From Porticoccaceae bacterium (GTDB lineage: Bacteria; Pseudomonadota; Gammaproteobacteria; Pseudomonadales; Porticoccaceae): a stretch of 64,000 nucleotides of DNA. The notes under the pieces were generated by a model. It had not been told where the DNA came from. It did no database searches and worked only from the letters and a program-made list of their open reading frames with translations. Shown here piece after piece: positions 8,392 to 17,167 of this stretch. The position numbers were made by a program, and so were the translations under genes. Each line of letters opens with the position of its first letter. Positions within the stretch are counted from its first letter, which is position 1. The stretch spans positions 103,774 to 167,773 of the forward strand of contig JAHEHL010000002.1 of assembly GCA_024644595.1 (NCBI GenBank). The letters are read 5' to 3'.

Positions 8392-9705
8392 TCATTTTTC
8401 CAGCAAGACCAGCGCCTCAATATGGGCAGTGTGTGGAAACATATCCATCACCCCCGCAGCACAGACCCTGTAGCCACTCTCGCCTAGCAGTTTGATATCG
8501 CGAACCATGGTTGACGGGTGACAGGAGATATAAATAATTTGTTTGGCTTTGCTCTTGGCAATCCATGGCATAACACCGGCAGCACCGTTTCGGGGTGGGT
8601 CGAGCAGGACCAGATCGATATTGCCTTTCAGCTTGCGCATTCCTGACCAATTATTGAGATCCGAGACCATAAATTCGGCGTTGGCAATCTGGTTTTGGCG
8701 TGCATTATTCTCTGCATTTGCGACCAGCTCGGGCAGCCCTTCTATACCTATCACCCGGTCAAAGTGAGCGGCCAATGGCAGCGAGAAATTGCCTGCGCCA
8801 CAAAACAGATCGACGGCAACACTGGTCTTTTCTAAGTCATTGTTTTGAGACCTGACTGGACGAATCAGTGATAACACCTGCTCAACCATCTGGCGATTGA
8901 TTTGACCATTGACCTGAACAAACTGACCCGGCTCTGTGTGCAGTTGAATTGTCTCTGTCACGGCAGTGCGCAATTTCTCGCCGACACCAGTTAGCTGCTT
9001 AAAGGCTTGATCCTTGTCCGCCTTCCACCACAGCTGCGCTTCGCTAAAGCTCATCGACTCAATTATCGCCTGCAGTTCGGTGACGGAGGGCTGGCGGCTG
9101 GCTTCGATGGCGATAACATCGGCGTTGTCGGCACTTAACAATTCAACCTCGAACAGTCGAAAGCCAGGGGGAAACGCAGCCATCCATTCAGGCAGGTGTG
9201 GAAGCATGGCCGCGAGCGGCTCAGCGAGCACCGTGCAATGACTGATTGGCTCTATGCGACGGCTGCCGGCATTGCGAAAGCCGACCATAATCTGCCCGTC
9301 TTTGGCCCGCTGCACGGCGAGTCGTGCCCGGCGGCGATAGTGCCATTGCTGAGCACTTAGTGCGGGCAACACGATATCCGGCTGCATGCCAGCACGCTGC
9401 AAGCTGTCTAGCAGCTGCTGTTGCTTAAAGCCGATCTGCGCGTCGTGATCGAGATGCTGTAAGGTGCAGCCGCCGCAACGGGGAAAATAACCGCACTGCG
9501 GCTCAATACGACTGGCCGAGGCATTGATGACGTTAACCAGATGGCCTTCATCGTAATTGCGTTTTTGATTATGGCGTCGAAACTCAACCGTTTCGCCTGG
9601 CAGTGCGCCATCGATAAAACAGGCTTTGCCATCTGGGCGGCCAAGGCCACGGCCATCGTGAATCAGATCGACAATTTCGCAAGTCAGAGGGGTCTGGTGG
9701 GCCAT
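8392..9705 (-). CDS. rlmD: 23S rRNA (uracil(1939)-C(5))-methyltransferase
   Basis: RlmD methylates U1939 of 23S rRNA with S-adenosylmethionine. The 437-residue protein has an N-terminal TRAM RNA-binding domain (residues 5-60), a [4Fe-4S] cysteine cluster (QCGYFPRCGGC, fourth ligand in SHCTVLAE), the SAM motif VDLFCGAGNFSLPLA, and the catalytic DPPRNG and ISCHPSTMVRD motifs. The iron-sulfur site and TRAM domain distinguish it from TrmA. It is divergent from the cytochrome b561 gene. Confidence 0.93.
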   Translation of the reverse strand: MAHQTPLTCEIVDLIHDGRGLGRPDGKACFIDGALPGETVEFRRHNQKRNYDEGHLVNVINASASRIEPQCGYFPRCGGCTLQHLDHDAQIGFKQQQLLDSLQRAGMQPDIVLPALSAQQWHYRRRARLAVQRAKDGQIMVGFRNAGSRRIEPISHCTVLAEPLAAMLPHLPEWMAAFPPGFRLFEVELLSADNADVIAIEASRQPSVTELQAIIESMSFSEAQLWWKADKDQAFKQLTGVGEKLRTAVTETIQLHTEPGQFVQVNGQINRQMVEQVLSLIRPVRSQNNDLEKTSVAVDLFCGAGNFSLPLAAHFDRVIGIEGLPELVANAENNARQNQIANAEFMVSDLNNWSGMRKLKGNIDLVLLDPPRNGAAGVMPWIAKSKAKQIIYISCHPSTMVRDIKLLGESGYRVCAAGVMDMFPHTAHIEALVLLEK

Positions 9706-9842
9706 AGCGGCAGCATCTTGTGGCGGGTTATTGAAAGGCGCCTATGGTAGCAGATTGCCAGTATGACTATGGATTGTTTTACTTGGCTGATGATTGGCGC
9801 AATAATCGCCGCGACCAACATCAAAAGTAATGGAGAAGCGTG

Positions 9843-10379
9843 ATGAGTGCCAAAAACAGCGAACAACAGTGGGGATGGCCAAGCAAATTAATGCACTGGC
9901 TAACAGCACTGTTAATTTTTATACAGATTCCGCTTGGCTTCTACGCCCATGAGCTTGAGCGCTCGCCGCTCAAGCTAGAACTCTTTGGCTGGCACAGATC
10001 ACTGGGAATTCTGATTTTGATGCTGGTGACCCTGCGTCTGCTGTGGCGTATAGCGGGAACCGTGCCAACCAGCATCGATGCCAGCCTGATTCAACGGCGA
10101 CTGGCCAACCTGGCCCACAGCCTGCTGTATGGTTTGATACTGGTGCTGCCACTCAGTGGCTGGCTGATGTCCTCGGCCGCAAATCGTCCAATCAATTTTT
10201 TCTGGCTGTTTGAGTTGCCCGCTATCAGCGGCCCAAACGAAACCTTAAAAGCGCTGGCGAAAGAGATTCATGAGATCTCAGTGTTTATCCTGATTGTGGT
10301 GCTGGTGGTGCATATTGGCGCGGCACTGCACCACCACTTCAAGTTCCGCGACAGCGTACTCAAGCGAATGTGGTTCTAG
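9843..10379 (+). CDS. Cytochrome b561 family membrane protein
   Basis: A 178-residue protein with four predicted transmembrane helices and the conserved histidines of bacterial cytochrome b561 (KLMHWLTA in helix 1, FGWHRSLG in helix 2, EIHEIS and VVHIGAALHHH in the last). These proteins bind two b hemes and move electrons between quinol and periplasmic or membrane partners, some acting as superoxide:ubiquinone oxidoreductases. The start is ATG 9843, with TGGAG upstream; a GTG one codon earlier is possible. Two YceI-like proteins follow directly, a recurrent pairing in Proteobacteria. Confidence 0.88.
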   Translation: MSAKNSEQQWGWPSKLMHWLTALLIFIQIPLGFYAHELERSPLKLELFGWHRSLGILILMLVTLRLLWRIAGTVPTSIDASLIQRRLANLAHSLLYGLILVLPLSGWLMSSAANRPINFFWLFELPAISGPNETLKALAKEIHEISVFILIVVLVVHIGAALHHHFKFRDSVLKRMWF

Positions 10380-10383
10380 CCTG

Positions 10384-11007
10384 ATGAGTGCGTCGGTAAA
10401 AGCCAAGGTATGCGCCGGGGCATTGCTTTGTGGTCTAAAGAGCTCGTTGCTTGTCCTACTCGTCGGCACGACCTCAGTCTTTGCCACAGGAATCGATCAC
10501 CAGGACTCGAACCCTGTCACCGAGAGCTGGCGCTCCATTGCTCAGGACAGCAGACTTAATTACTGGGTCGATTTTCAAGGGGTGCCTATTCGGGGGCAGT
10601 TCAAACAGTTTTCTGTGGACTATATTGCCGGCGAGCAACTTCAGGTGACAGTGAATGTCGGCAGTGCCGATATGAGTGACAGCGAACTCAATGACGAGAT
10701 TCGTCACGCCGACTGGTTTGATTCAGGCCAGTTTGCTAAAGCCAGCTTTTTGAGTGATGCCATTACAGCCGTGGCCGGTAGCAGCGACCAATTTATCGCT
10801 GTTGGCACCCTGAAACTAAAAGGTATCGAGCAGCCCGTGACTGTGCCCTTCAACTGGCACTCCAACGGCCAGATGACCGGTGAGCTGGTGCTAAAACGCA
10901 GTGACTTCTCGATTGGCCTCGGCCCATGGGCCAGTGGGGATCAGATTGGCATTGATGTCAGAGTCGGCTTTGATGTCCATCTGCGACTGACAAGCGAGCG
11001 CAATTAG
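10384..11007 (+). CDS. YceI family periplasmic protein
   Basis: A 207-residue protein with an N-terminal hydrophobic signal segment (residues 8-35, cleavage likely after SVFA) and a YceI lipocalin-like beta barrel. That fold is indicated by an extended DIRHADWFDSGQ-type segment (here EIRHADWFDSGQFAKASF) and the VGTLKLKGIEQPVTVPF strand. YceI proteins bind long polyisoprenoids such as ubiquinone-8. The open frame begins at 10294, but its first 30 residues overlap the cytochrome gene and look non-coding, so ATG 10384 is used. It sits 4 bases after the cytochrome b561 stop, suggesting a joint quinone-related role. Confidence 0.85.
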   Translation: MSASVKAKVCAGALLCGLKSSLLVLLVGTTSVFATGIDHQDSNPVTESWRSIAQDSRLNYWVDFQGVPIRGQFKQFSVDYIAGEQLQVTVNVGSADMSDSELNDEIRHADWFDSGQFAKASFLSDAITAVAGSSDQFIAVGTLKLKGIEQPVTVPFNWHSNGQMTGELVLKRSDFSIGLGPWASGDQIGIDVRVGFDVHLRLTSERN

Positions 11008-11009
11008 CG

Positions 11010-11726
11010 ATGCGTTATTGGCTTGTGCTGTTACTGTCCAGCACGCTGTTCACTTCGTGCTCATTATTAGTACCCAACACCGCACCTCGCGAGAACTCAA
11101 AGGACCTGTATCCCGCTGATTTTCCCTACGCTATTTATCGCGCTGCAAAAACGGGTCAGAACAACCGTGTTTATCAATTGGATGGCCGCGCATCTGAAAT
11201 TCGCATTAAAGTCTTTCGCGGTGGGGTGATGGCGGCTCTGGGACACGACCATATTGTCGCCAGTCGCCATGTCAAAGGGTTTATTCAGCTCAATCCCGTT
11301 GAGGTAAGCTGCCGAGCAGATTTCTATCTGCCATTGGATCAGCTGGTTGTCGATGATCCGGATCTGCGGGCCGGCGCCAATCTGCAAACCACGCCATCAG
11401 CCGAGGATATTAAAGCTACCCGCCGCAATATGCTGATCAGTCTTGATGCTGCCGAGTACCCTTTTATTCAGCTCAGCAGCGACAGCTGTGAAACGCTCCT
11501 CAAAGGGGAAGCAGTAGAAGTGACCATCACCCTGCATGGCGTCAGTCGGAAGCAAACCATCAATCTGAATTTGGATCGCGACGGCTCCGAAAAACTGGTT
11601 GTCAAAGGGGACTTTTCACTGCTGCAGAGCGATTTTGGCATCCAACCCTTCTCGCTACTAAATGGACTGTTGAGCGTTAAGGACCGGCTCGAAATCAGCG
11701 TCGAACTGGAAGCACGTGCGCTGTAG
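11010..11726 (+). CDS. YceI-like lipoprotein
   Basis: A 238-residue protein with a lipoprotein signal peptide (lipobox LFTSC, Cys 17). The barrel region resembles YceI proteins: IRIKVFRGGVMAALGHDHIVASR near the start and an LHGVSRKQTINLNL strand towards the C-terminus. It starts 2 bases after the preceding YceI gene, so cytochrome b561, soluble YceI and lipid-anchored YceI form one operon. It ends exactly where the convergent AhpD-like gene ends, with no spacer and no visible terminator. Confidence 0.75.
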   Translation: MRYWLVLLLSSTLFTSCSLLVPNTAPRENSKDLYPADFPYAIYRAAKTGQNNRVYQLDGRASEIRIKVFRGGVMAALGHDHIVASRHVKGFIQLNPVEVSCRADFYLPLDQLVVDDPDLRAGANLQTTPSAEDIKATRRNMLISLDAAEYPFIQLSSDSCETLLKGEAVEVTITLHGVSRKQTINLNLDRDGSEKLVVKGDFSLLQSDFGIQPFSLLNGLLSVKDRLEISVELEARAL

Positions 11727-12284
11727 TCACGGCTCTGAATTATCCGGCCGCTGACAAAACCCCTGTGCCGGGACGTCCAGCGCACTATTAAATTTGCTCG
11801 ATAAATTTTGAAAGGCAATCAATCCGGTTAGCTCAACAATGCCGTCGTCGTCATAAAACTCTCGCAACCGAGCCATCATGTGATCGGTCACCACAGCATC
11901 CGTGTAGGTAACTGCCTCGGTGTAGTCGAGAACAGCGCGCTCATGGGCGTCAAAAATCGACTGATTGCGCCAGTCGCTGAGCGCGAGAATTTTATCCATT
12001 GAGCCCGCGCGCTTGGCCAGCGTCGCAGAATTGATATCAACACAGAAATGGCAGTCGTTAATCTGAGAGACTCGAACGGTAACCAACGAACGCAGCACCG
12101 GACTCAGCGGCGATCGTTTGCGGTCCAGGGCACCGTACAACAGTGCAACCGTCATAAAGAGTGTTGGCGCTCGCCCCCAGAGCAGCCCGGGGTCGAGTAC
12201 GGCACCGTACTTGCGCTTTTGATTCCAAAAAAAGGGCCGCAGATACCAGGGGTATTGATTGAGCGGCTTGGTTGAAATGTGCAT
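11727..12284 (-). CDS. AhpD-like / carboxymuconolactone decarboxylase family protein
   Basis: The 185-residue protein has the AhpD-type redox motif CHFC inside VRVSQINDCHFCVDINSA (around residue 75), preceded by helices and followed by the AVLDYTEAVT segment of the CMD fold. Proteins of this family reduce peroxides or act as small thiol-dependent hydroperoxidases; some are uncharacterised. The substrate is unknown. It leads the minus-strand side of a short convergent region and is separated from the SDR gene by 70 bases. Confidence 0.8.
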   Translation of the reverse strand: MHISTKPLNQYPWYLRPFFWNQKRKYGAVLDPGLLWGRAPTLFMTVALLYGALDRKRSPLSPVLRSLVTVRVSQINDCHFCVDINSATLAKRAGSMDKILALSDWRNQSIFDAHERAVLDYTEAVTYTDAVVTDHMMARLREFYDDDGIVELTGLIAFQNLSSKFNSALDVPAQGFCQRPDNSEP

Positions 12285-12354
12285 TCTGCTACCTTTGTTT
12301 ATCTAAATACTCTAAAGGCAGCAGTGTACCAACTGAACGGGGAATTCGACGACC

Positions 12355-13098
12355 CTACCAGGGAATTACCTTGTTATCCCAGTCGAGATAGGAGAGCTCG
12401 CCATTGATCTCTGCACTTTCCATAATGGCGCAAAGCTGCTGAGCGACAAACTGTGGCGTGAACAACTTACCTTCCGGGACAGAGGCCTGAAAAGGTTTTG
12501 ACAATGCAGTATCAGTGGTGCCCGGATGAAAAGAGATCAGTTTGACGTTTTTTACTCGTCGCGCATATTCAATGGCTAGCGATCGCAGCATCATATTGAG
12601 AGCTGACTTGGAACTGCGGTAGGCATACCAGCCGCCTAGTCGGTTATCACCAATACTGCCAACCCGTGCACTGAGTGCAGCGACCACGCAGCGCTCCGGA
12701 CCTTTCAAAACAGGGTGCAATAACTTCATCCACAGCGTCGGCACCACAGTATTCGCCTGAAAAACTGCCTGCAACGCATCTGCGCTAATATCTTCCAAAC
12801 GCTTTTCCGGCCAGATTGTTTCGCTGTGCAATATACCGTGACAGATCACAACTCTGATAATGCAACCTCGATAGGGCTGCAGTGTCTCTACAACCGTCGC
12901 CATATCAGTTTCGTTGTACTCCGTTTCAAGCCACTGAAATGTGTCCTGTGAATAGCGCTCGGCCAAGTGCTCAGGCAAGGGATTACGACTGACGGCAATC
13001 AGCTTATCGATCTGACTGTCAGCGATTAATTCGCCAATAATAGCCTGAGCCAAACCACCGCTGGCACCGAGAACCAGTGCCACATTTAAGTCACTCAC
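12355..13098 (-). CDS. Short-chain dehydrogenase/reductase
   Basis: A 247-residue Rossmann protein with a cofactor motif close to GxxxGxG (LGASGGLAQAI, residues 10-20) and the catalytic pair YRSSK (Tyr and Lys four apart, near residue 164) with an upstream serine (ALSARVGS). The substrate is unknown. It overlaps the preceding DCC-family gene by 4 bases. SDR genes of this type are often seen beside photolyase genes, and two photolyases lie just beyond this group. Confidence 0.85.
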   Translation of the reverse strand: MSDLNVALVLGASGGLAQAIIGELIADSQIDKLIAVSRNPLPEHLAERYSQDTFQWLETEYNETDMATVVETLQPYRGCIIRVVICHGILHSETIWPEKRLEDISADALQAVFQANTVVPTLWMKLLHPVLKGPERCVVAALSARVGSIGDNRLGGWYAYRSSKSALNMMLRSLAIEYARRVKNVKLISFHPGTTDTALSKPFQASVPEGKLFTPQFVAQQLCAIMESAEINGELSYLDWDNKVIPW

Positions 13099-13493
13099 AC
13101 TTTACTCCGACTGATCTCACAGACCTCGCAGCGCTCACTGCCGGTCAACAGTTTCGATATGCGTGAGCGATGTTTGGCAAAAAACAGATAAACCCAGTGT
13201 GACACCTGCTTAACCAGCGGCCAGCGTAAGATGGCTACCCAATGGCGTTTACCAACCAGCGACCAGGCAACGTAAGTCACATCGAGTGCGTAAATGATTT
13301 CACCGTTGGCGAGTTGGCCATGCAGAATTTGATCCGCACGAGCCGGATCAATGTGCGGGAAGCGCTGAGTAAAGCCCTCGGCATGGATATCCTCGAGAGC
13401 AATTTTTGCGTCGCTGTCGAGTCGACATAAATGTCGCATTTCTGCAACACAGAGCGGACAGCCGCCATCGTAAAAAATGGTCAGTTCTGACAT
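13095..13493 (-). CDS. DCC-family thiol-disulfide oxidoreductase-like protein (DUF393)
   Basis: A 132-residue protein beginning with the family signature FYDGGCPLCVAEM, a thioredoxin-like CxxC near residue 12. The downstream DIHAEGFTQRFP and the ALDVTYVAWSLVGK segments fit DUF393. The reaction is not established for the family. A second C-terminal CEVC motif may bind metal or pair with the first. It is coupled to the SDR gene and follows the DUF3429 gene by 3 bases. Confidence 0.85.
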   Translation of the reverse strand: MSELTIFYDGGCPLCVAEMRHLCRLDSDAKIALEDIHAEGFTQRFPHIDPARADQILHGQLANGEIIYALDVTYVAWSLVGKRHWVAILRWPLVKQVSHWVYLFFAKHRSRISKLLTGSERCEVCEISRSKV

Positions 13494-13496
13494 GGT

Positions 13497-14039
13497 TTAA
13501 AGCTCCTCAAGCATCAGTGCGGCTACTACGATATGTGTTAGCACCACCAAAGTGGTTACCCGAACGCGCATCGACCAATAACCATTGCTCAGCAACTGCG
13601 TCGGACTAGTCTGGCTGGACGATTCAGCCTGCTGCCTGAGCGCCAATCGCTCGACCCACAACAAACTGAGAAAACCTGCCATCAACAGGCACACGGCAAA
13701 CAGGGACATAATCGGCGCCAAATAGATCAACAGCAATGAGAGCCAGGCACTCAGAGCCACCGCGTTGCTAAACAGAATCGCGGCGCCAGCAGATCTTGCA
13801 GAATCCGCGAGACGACTTCGCTCCCACAGTGCGCCACTGAGAAAACTGAGAATCACCACACTGTAGCCAATAAACACATAGGGCGCGTAGAAAGAAAACA
13901 GCGCAGCACTCTGCAAACCCTCTCCGTAAAATCTGGCATTGAGCATAACCGCAACGCCAATAATAAATGGCAGCGACCCGGCATAGCCCAACATTGCAGT
14001 AATGTGATGGTAGCGGTCGGATGACGGGAGATCTGACAA
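13497..14039 (-). CDS. DUF3429-family membrane protein
   Basis: A 180-residue protein with about five hydrophobic helices. The conserved GYAGSLPFI start and the YSVVILSFLSGALWE segment are characteristic of DUF3429 (related to mitochondrial TMEM69). Its function is unknown. It is the first gene of a three-gene minus-strand operon (DUF3429, DCC, SDR) diverging from the photolyase pair; the shared 204-base upstream region (14040-14243) shows no further gene. Confidence 0.8.
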   Translation of the reverse strand: MSDLPSSDRYHHITAMLGYAGSLPFIIGVAVMLNARFYGEGLQSAALFSFYAPYVFIGYSVVILSFLSGALWERSRLADSARSAGAAILFSNAVALSAWLSLLLIYLAPIMSLFAVCLLMAGFLSLLWVERLALRQQAESSSQTSPTQLLSNGYWSMRVRVTTLVVLTHIVVAALMLEEL

Positions 14040-14243
14040 TGTGATTACTCCAGTTTCGGTGGGTTATCTACCTTAGCCCGGTTGAGTAGATTCAGTCGGG
14101 CCGATTAACGCTTTAGTGCAAAAGATACGACAGCTCCGGCGATTCGGATGATTCATACCGCAAAGGTTAAAAGTCTAAATCGCTCAAAGCGACGTACTTA
14201 GAGTTGAATCTGTCACAGCTCAAGCAAACTCTGGGTCGCTACC

Positions 14244-15551
14244 ATGCTAAAAGTCGGTCTCTTCTGGTTTACACATGACCTGCGCGTTGACGATAACGCG
14301 GCGCTGGCGCGTGCCGCTCAAGAGGTCGATCGACTGATTTGTCTCTACTGCGTGGATCGACCTGCACGGGTTGGTGATGTGCGACACCCGAACCAGCTAT
14401 CGCCGATACGCCGACAATTCCAGCTCGAATCACTTATCGACTTAAACCAAGCTCTGCAACAACTGGGTCAACATTTGGAAATCCGCGAACAGCCTCCACT
14501 CGATGCTATTGCCGAGCTGATCACGGTGCATAATATCTCGCAACTTTACAGCTCCGTGCATGTCGGCAGTTACGAGAACGAGGTGTGGGGAACACTGCAA
14601 AAACGCTACGGTCAGCTCAGCTTTAATCGCCTGCACAGCCATACTTTATTCGAGCCATCTGATCTGCCGTTTGCCATCCAGGCGCTGCCCGACAGCTTTT
14701 CCAAATTTCGTCGTGCCATAGAAAAACCAGCCCTTGAGATTCCGAGTCCGCTTGACAGCCCGCAGTCACTGCCAGCGCCATGCACAGTGCCAGACAATTA
14801 TTGGCAACAAGACATCAGCAATCTTTCGGGACTCTTTACTGGCGGGGCCGGAGCTGCAGAGAGGCATATCCGGGACTATTTTAATCGCGACCTGGCCAGT
14901 TCGTATAAACAGACACGCAATGGTCTCGACGGCATGGATTATTCGACCAAATTTTCGCCCTGGCTCGCTAATGGTTCGGTGTCGGCGCGACGCATTGTCG
15001 AACAACTGCAAGATTATGAAGCGCGAGCTGGCGCCAGTGATTCAACCTACTGGATTCTATTTGAGCTTTTATGGCGTGAATATTTTCAATGGTATGCACA
15101 TAAGTTTGGCAACCGGCTGTTCAAATTTTCTGGCATTCGAGAGCACGCACCAACCACCAGTTTTTATGCCGAGCGCTTCCAAAAATGGTGTGCGGGCACC
15201 ACCCCCTATCCGATTATTAATGCCTTTATGAACCAGCTCAACAGCACCGGCTATCTTTCCAATCGCGGCCGCCAGCTAGTCGCCAGCTGTTTTGTTCACG
15301 AACTCAATCTCGACTGGCGTTATGGTGCTAGCTATTTCGAACAGCAACTGATCGATTATGATGTCGCGTCAAATTGGGGAAATTGGCAGTATCTGGCTGG
15401 AGTGGGTGCAGATCCACGTGGTCATCGCCGTTTTGATTTGGCCAAACAGGCACAGATTTATGATCCGGACAATCAGTTTGTCCGACGCTGGGGCGGAGAC
15501 CAACCTCTGCAACCACTGGACTCGGTAGACGCAGCCGACTGGCCCATTTAG
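14244..15551 (+). CDS. Cryptochrome DASH-type photolyase
   Basis: A 435-residue flavoprotein with an N-terminal antenna Rossmann domain (VGLFWFTHDLRVDDNAAL) and a C-terminal FAD domain. The segment GGAGAAERHIRDYF, then DYSTKFSPWLANGSVSARRI, then ELLWREYFQWYAHKFG and the C-terminal ASNWGNWQYLAGVGADPRG mark CRY-DASH rather than a classical CPD photolyase. CRY-DASH proteins repair cyclobutane dimers, chiefly in single-stranded DNA, and may signal in blue light. It lies 20 bases before a second photolyase-family gene and close to proteorhodopsin. Confidence 0.92.
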   Translation: MLKVGLFWFTHDLRVDDNAALARAAQEVDRLICLYCVDRPARVGDVRHPNQLSPIRRQFQLESLIDLNQALQQLGQHLEIREQPPLDAIAELITVHNISQLYSSVHVGSYENEVWGTLQKRYGQLSFNRLHSHTLFEPSDLPFAIQALPDSFSKFRRAIEKPALEIPSPLDSPQSLPAPCTVPDNYWQQDISNLSGLFTGGAGAAERHIRDYFNRDLASSYKQTRNGLDGMDYSTKFSPWLANGSVSARRIVEQLQDYEARAGASDSTYWILFELLWREYFQWYAHKFGNRLFKFSGIREHAPTTSFYAERFQKWCAGTTPYPIINAFMNQLNSTGYLSNRGRQLVASCFVHELNLDWRYGASYFEQQLIDYDVASNWGNWQYLAGVGADPRGHRRFDLAKQAQIYDPDNQFVRRWGGDQPLQPLDSVDAADWPI

Positions 15552-15571
15552 AGACTCTGGCACATACCACA

Positions 15572-17119
15572 ATGAAAACAATTCATACCCTGCGCCTGAT
15601 CCTTGGCGATCAGCTCAATGCAAGCCACTCTTGGTACAAAGAGCAAGATGATGGTGTGCTCTACCTGATTGCAGAGCTGCATCAGGAAGCCCATTACGTG
15701 CGTCATCATATTCAAAAGATCTGCGCGTTTTTTGCGGCGATGGAACAGTTCGCGAGCGCACTGCGCGCAGCCGGACACCAGGTCAGACACTTAACACTCG
15801 ATGACACGGCGGACTATGCCAGCCTAAATGATCTGATTGCGGCACTTTGCAGTGAACACAGTATCGAACGTTTTGAGTACCAACAGCCCGATGAATATCG
15901 TCTGGCTCAGCAGCTACAACAGATGCAATTAACCATCCCGGTGAGTTGCTGCGACAGTGAACATTTTTTATTGCCCAAAGAAGAGCTGGCAAACTATATC
16001 AAGCCCGGCAAGCACAACCGTATGGAATCTTTTTACCGCAAGATGCGAGTGCGCTTTGACATCCTGATGGACGATGGCCAACCTCGTGGAGAGCGCTGGA
16101 ACTTTGACGGTGAAAACCGCAACAAACTGAAACCGGCAGATATTGCGGCGATCCCACAACCTCTGCTGTTTGCCAATCCGCTTGAAGATTATCTGCAGCG
16201 TATCGAGCGACATAATATCCCAACCCTTGGCAGTGTCTCGGATACACTTATATGGCCGGTTAATCGGCAGCAGGCGCTGCAACTGTTGGGGTATTTCTGT
16301 GAGCATTGCCTGCCTAATTTTGGCCGCTTTCAAGATGCAATGACCCAGCATGGTGAATCACGCTGGAGCCTCTATCACTCACGTATTTCGTTTGCCTTAA
16401 ACAGTAAAATTCTGCATCCGATGCAGGTGATCGATGCGGCGCTGCAGCGCCACGCTGACTCAACTAGCGGCGTTGATCTGGCGCAGGTCGAAGGCTTTGT
16501 GCGCCAGATACTTGGTTGGCGTGAATATGTGCGTGCGGTCTATTGGATCAATATGCCGGACTATGCACAGCGTAATAGTTTTGCTGCCGATCGCGATCTA
16601 CCAGGCTATTTCTGGACAGGTGACACCAAAATGGCGTGTATGAAGCAAGCAATTGATCAGTCACTGGAGACCGCTTATGCACATCATATACAGCGTCTTA
16701 TGGTAACCGGCAATTTCGCCATGCTGGCGGGAATCGATCCAGATCAAGTGGACGCGTGGTATTTGGGAATCTATATCGATGCCATTGAGTGGGTAGAGAT
16801 GCCCAACACCCGGGGCATGAGTCAGTTTGCTGACGGTGGCCTGATCGCCACCAAACCCTACGCGGCCAGTGGCAGCTATATCAATAAAATGAGCGACTAC
16901 TGTAAAGACTGTTTTTACAGCGTCAAAGAACGTGTCACTGAAAATGCCTGTCCGTTTAACAGTTTATATTGGAGCTTTATGCAACGCCACAGTGAGCGCT
17001 TTGCAAATAATCCGCGCACCGCAATGGCCTATCGCAGCTGGGAAAAAATGGATGCAGGAGTCAGGCAGTCGCTGCTAAAAAGAGCTGACGACTGCCTGTC
17101 TAACCTGGACGGACTGTGA
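15572..17119 (+). CDS. Iron-sulfur bacterial cryptochrome/(6-4) photolyase (FeS-BCP, PhrB type)
   Basis: A 515-residue protein opening with LRLILGDQLN, the family start, and carrying KHNRMESFYRKMR plus the FAD-domain segment VEGFVRQILGWREYVR. The four [4Fe-4S] ligands known from Agrobacterium PhrB (C350, C438, C441, C454) are found here as C356, C444, C447 and C460, a constant offset of six. Known members repair (6-4) photoproducts and use a 6,7-dimethyl-8-ribityllumazine antenna, the RibH product whose gene is also in this window. It is probably co-transcribed with the CRY-DASH gene. Confidence 0.93.
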   Translation: MKTIHTLRLILGDQLNASHSWYKEQDDGVLYLIAELHQEAHYVRHHIQKICAFFAAMEQFASALRAAGHQVRHLTLDDTADYASLNDLIAALCSEHSIERFEYQQPDEYRLAQQLQQMQLTIPVSCCDSEHFLLPKEELANYIKPGKHNRMESFYRKMRVRFDILMDDGQPRGERWNFDGENRNKLKPADIAAIPQPLLFANPLEDYLQRIERHNIPTLGSVSDTLIWPVNRQQALQLLGYFCEHCLPNFGRFQDAMTQHGESRWSLYHSRISFALNSKILHPMQVIDAALQRHADSTSGVDLAQVEGFVRQILGWREYVRAVYWINMPDYAQRNSFAADRDLPGYFWTGDTKMACMKQAIDQSLETAYAHHIQRLMVTGNFAMLAGIDPDQVDAWYLGIYIDAIEWVEMPNTRGMSQFADGGLIATKPYAASGSYINKMSDYCKDCFYSVKERVTENACPFNSLYWSFMQRHSERFANNPRTAMAYRSWEKMDAGVRQSLLKRADDCLSNLDGL

Positions 17120-17167
17120 CTGTTCGAGATTTAATGTTACACGCTTTAACTTGACGAAATTGAATCA

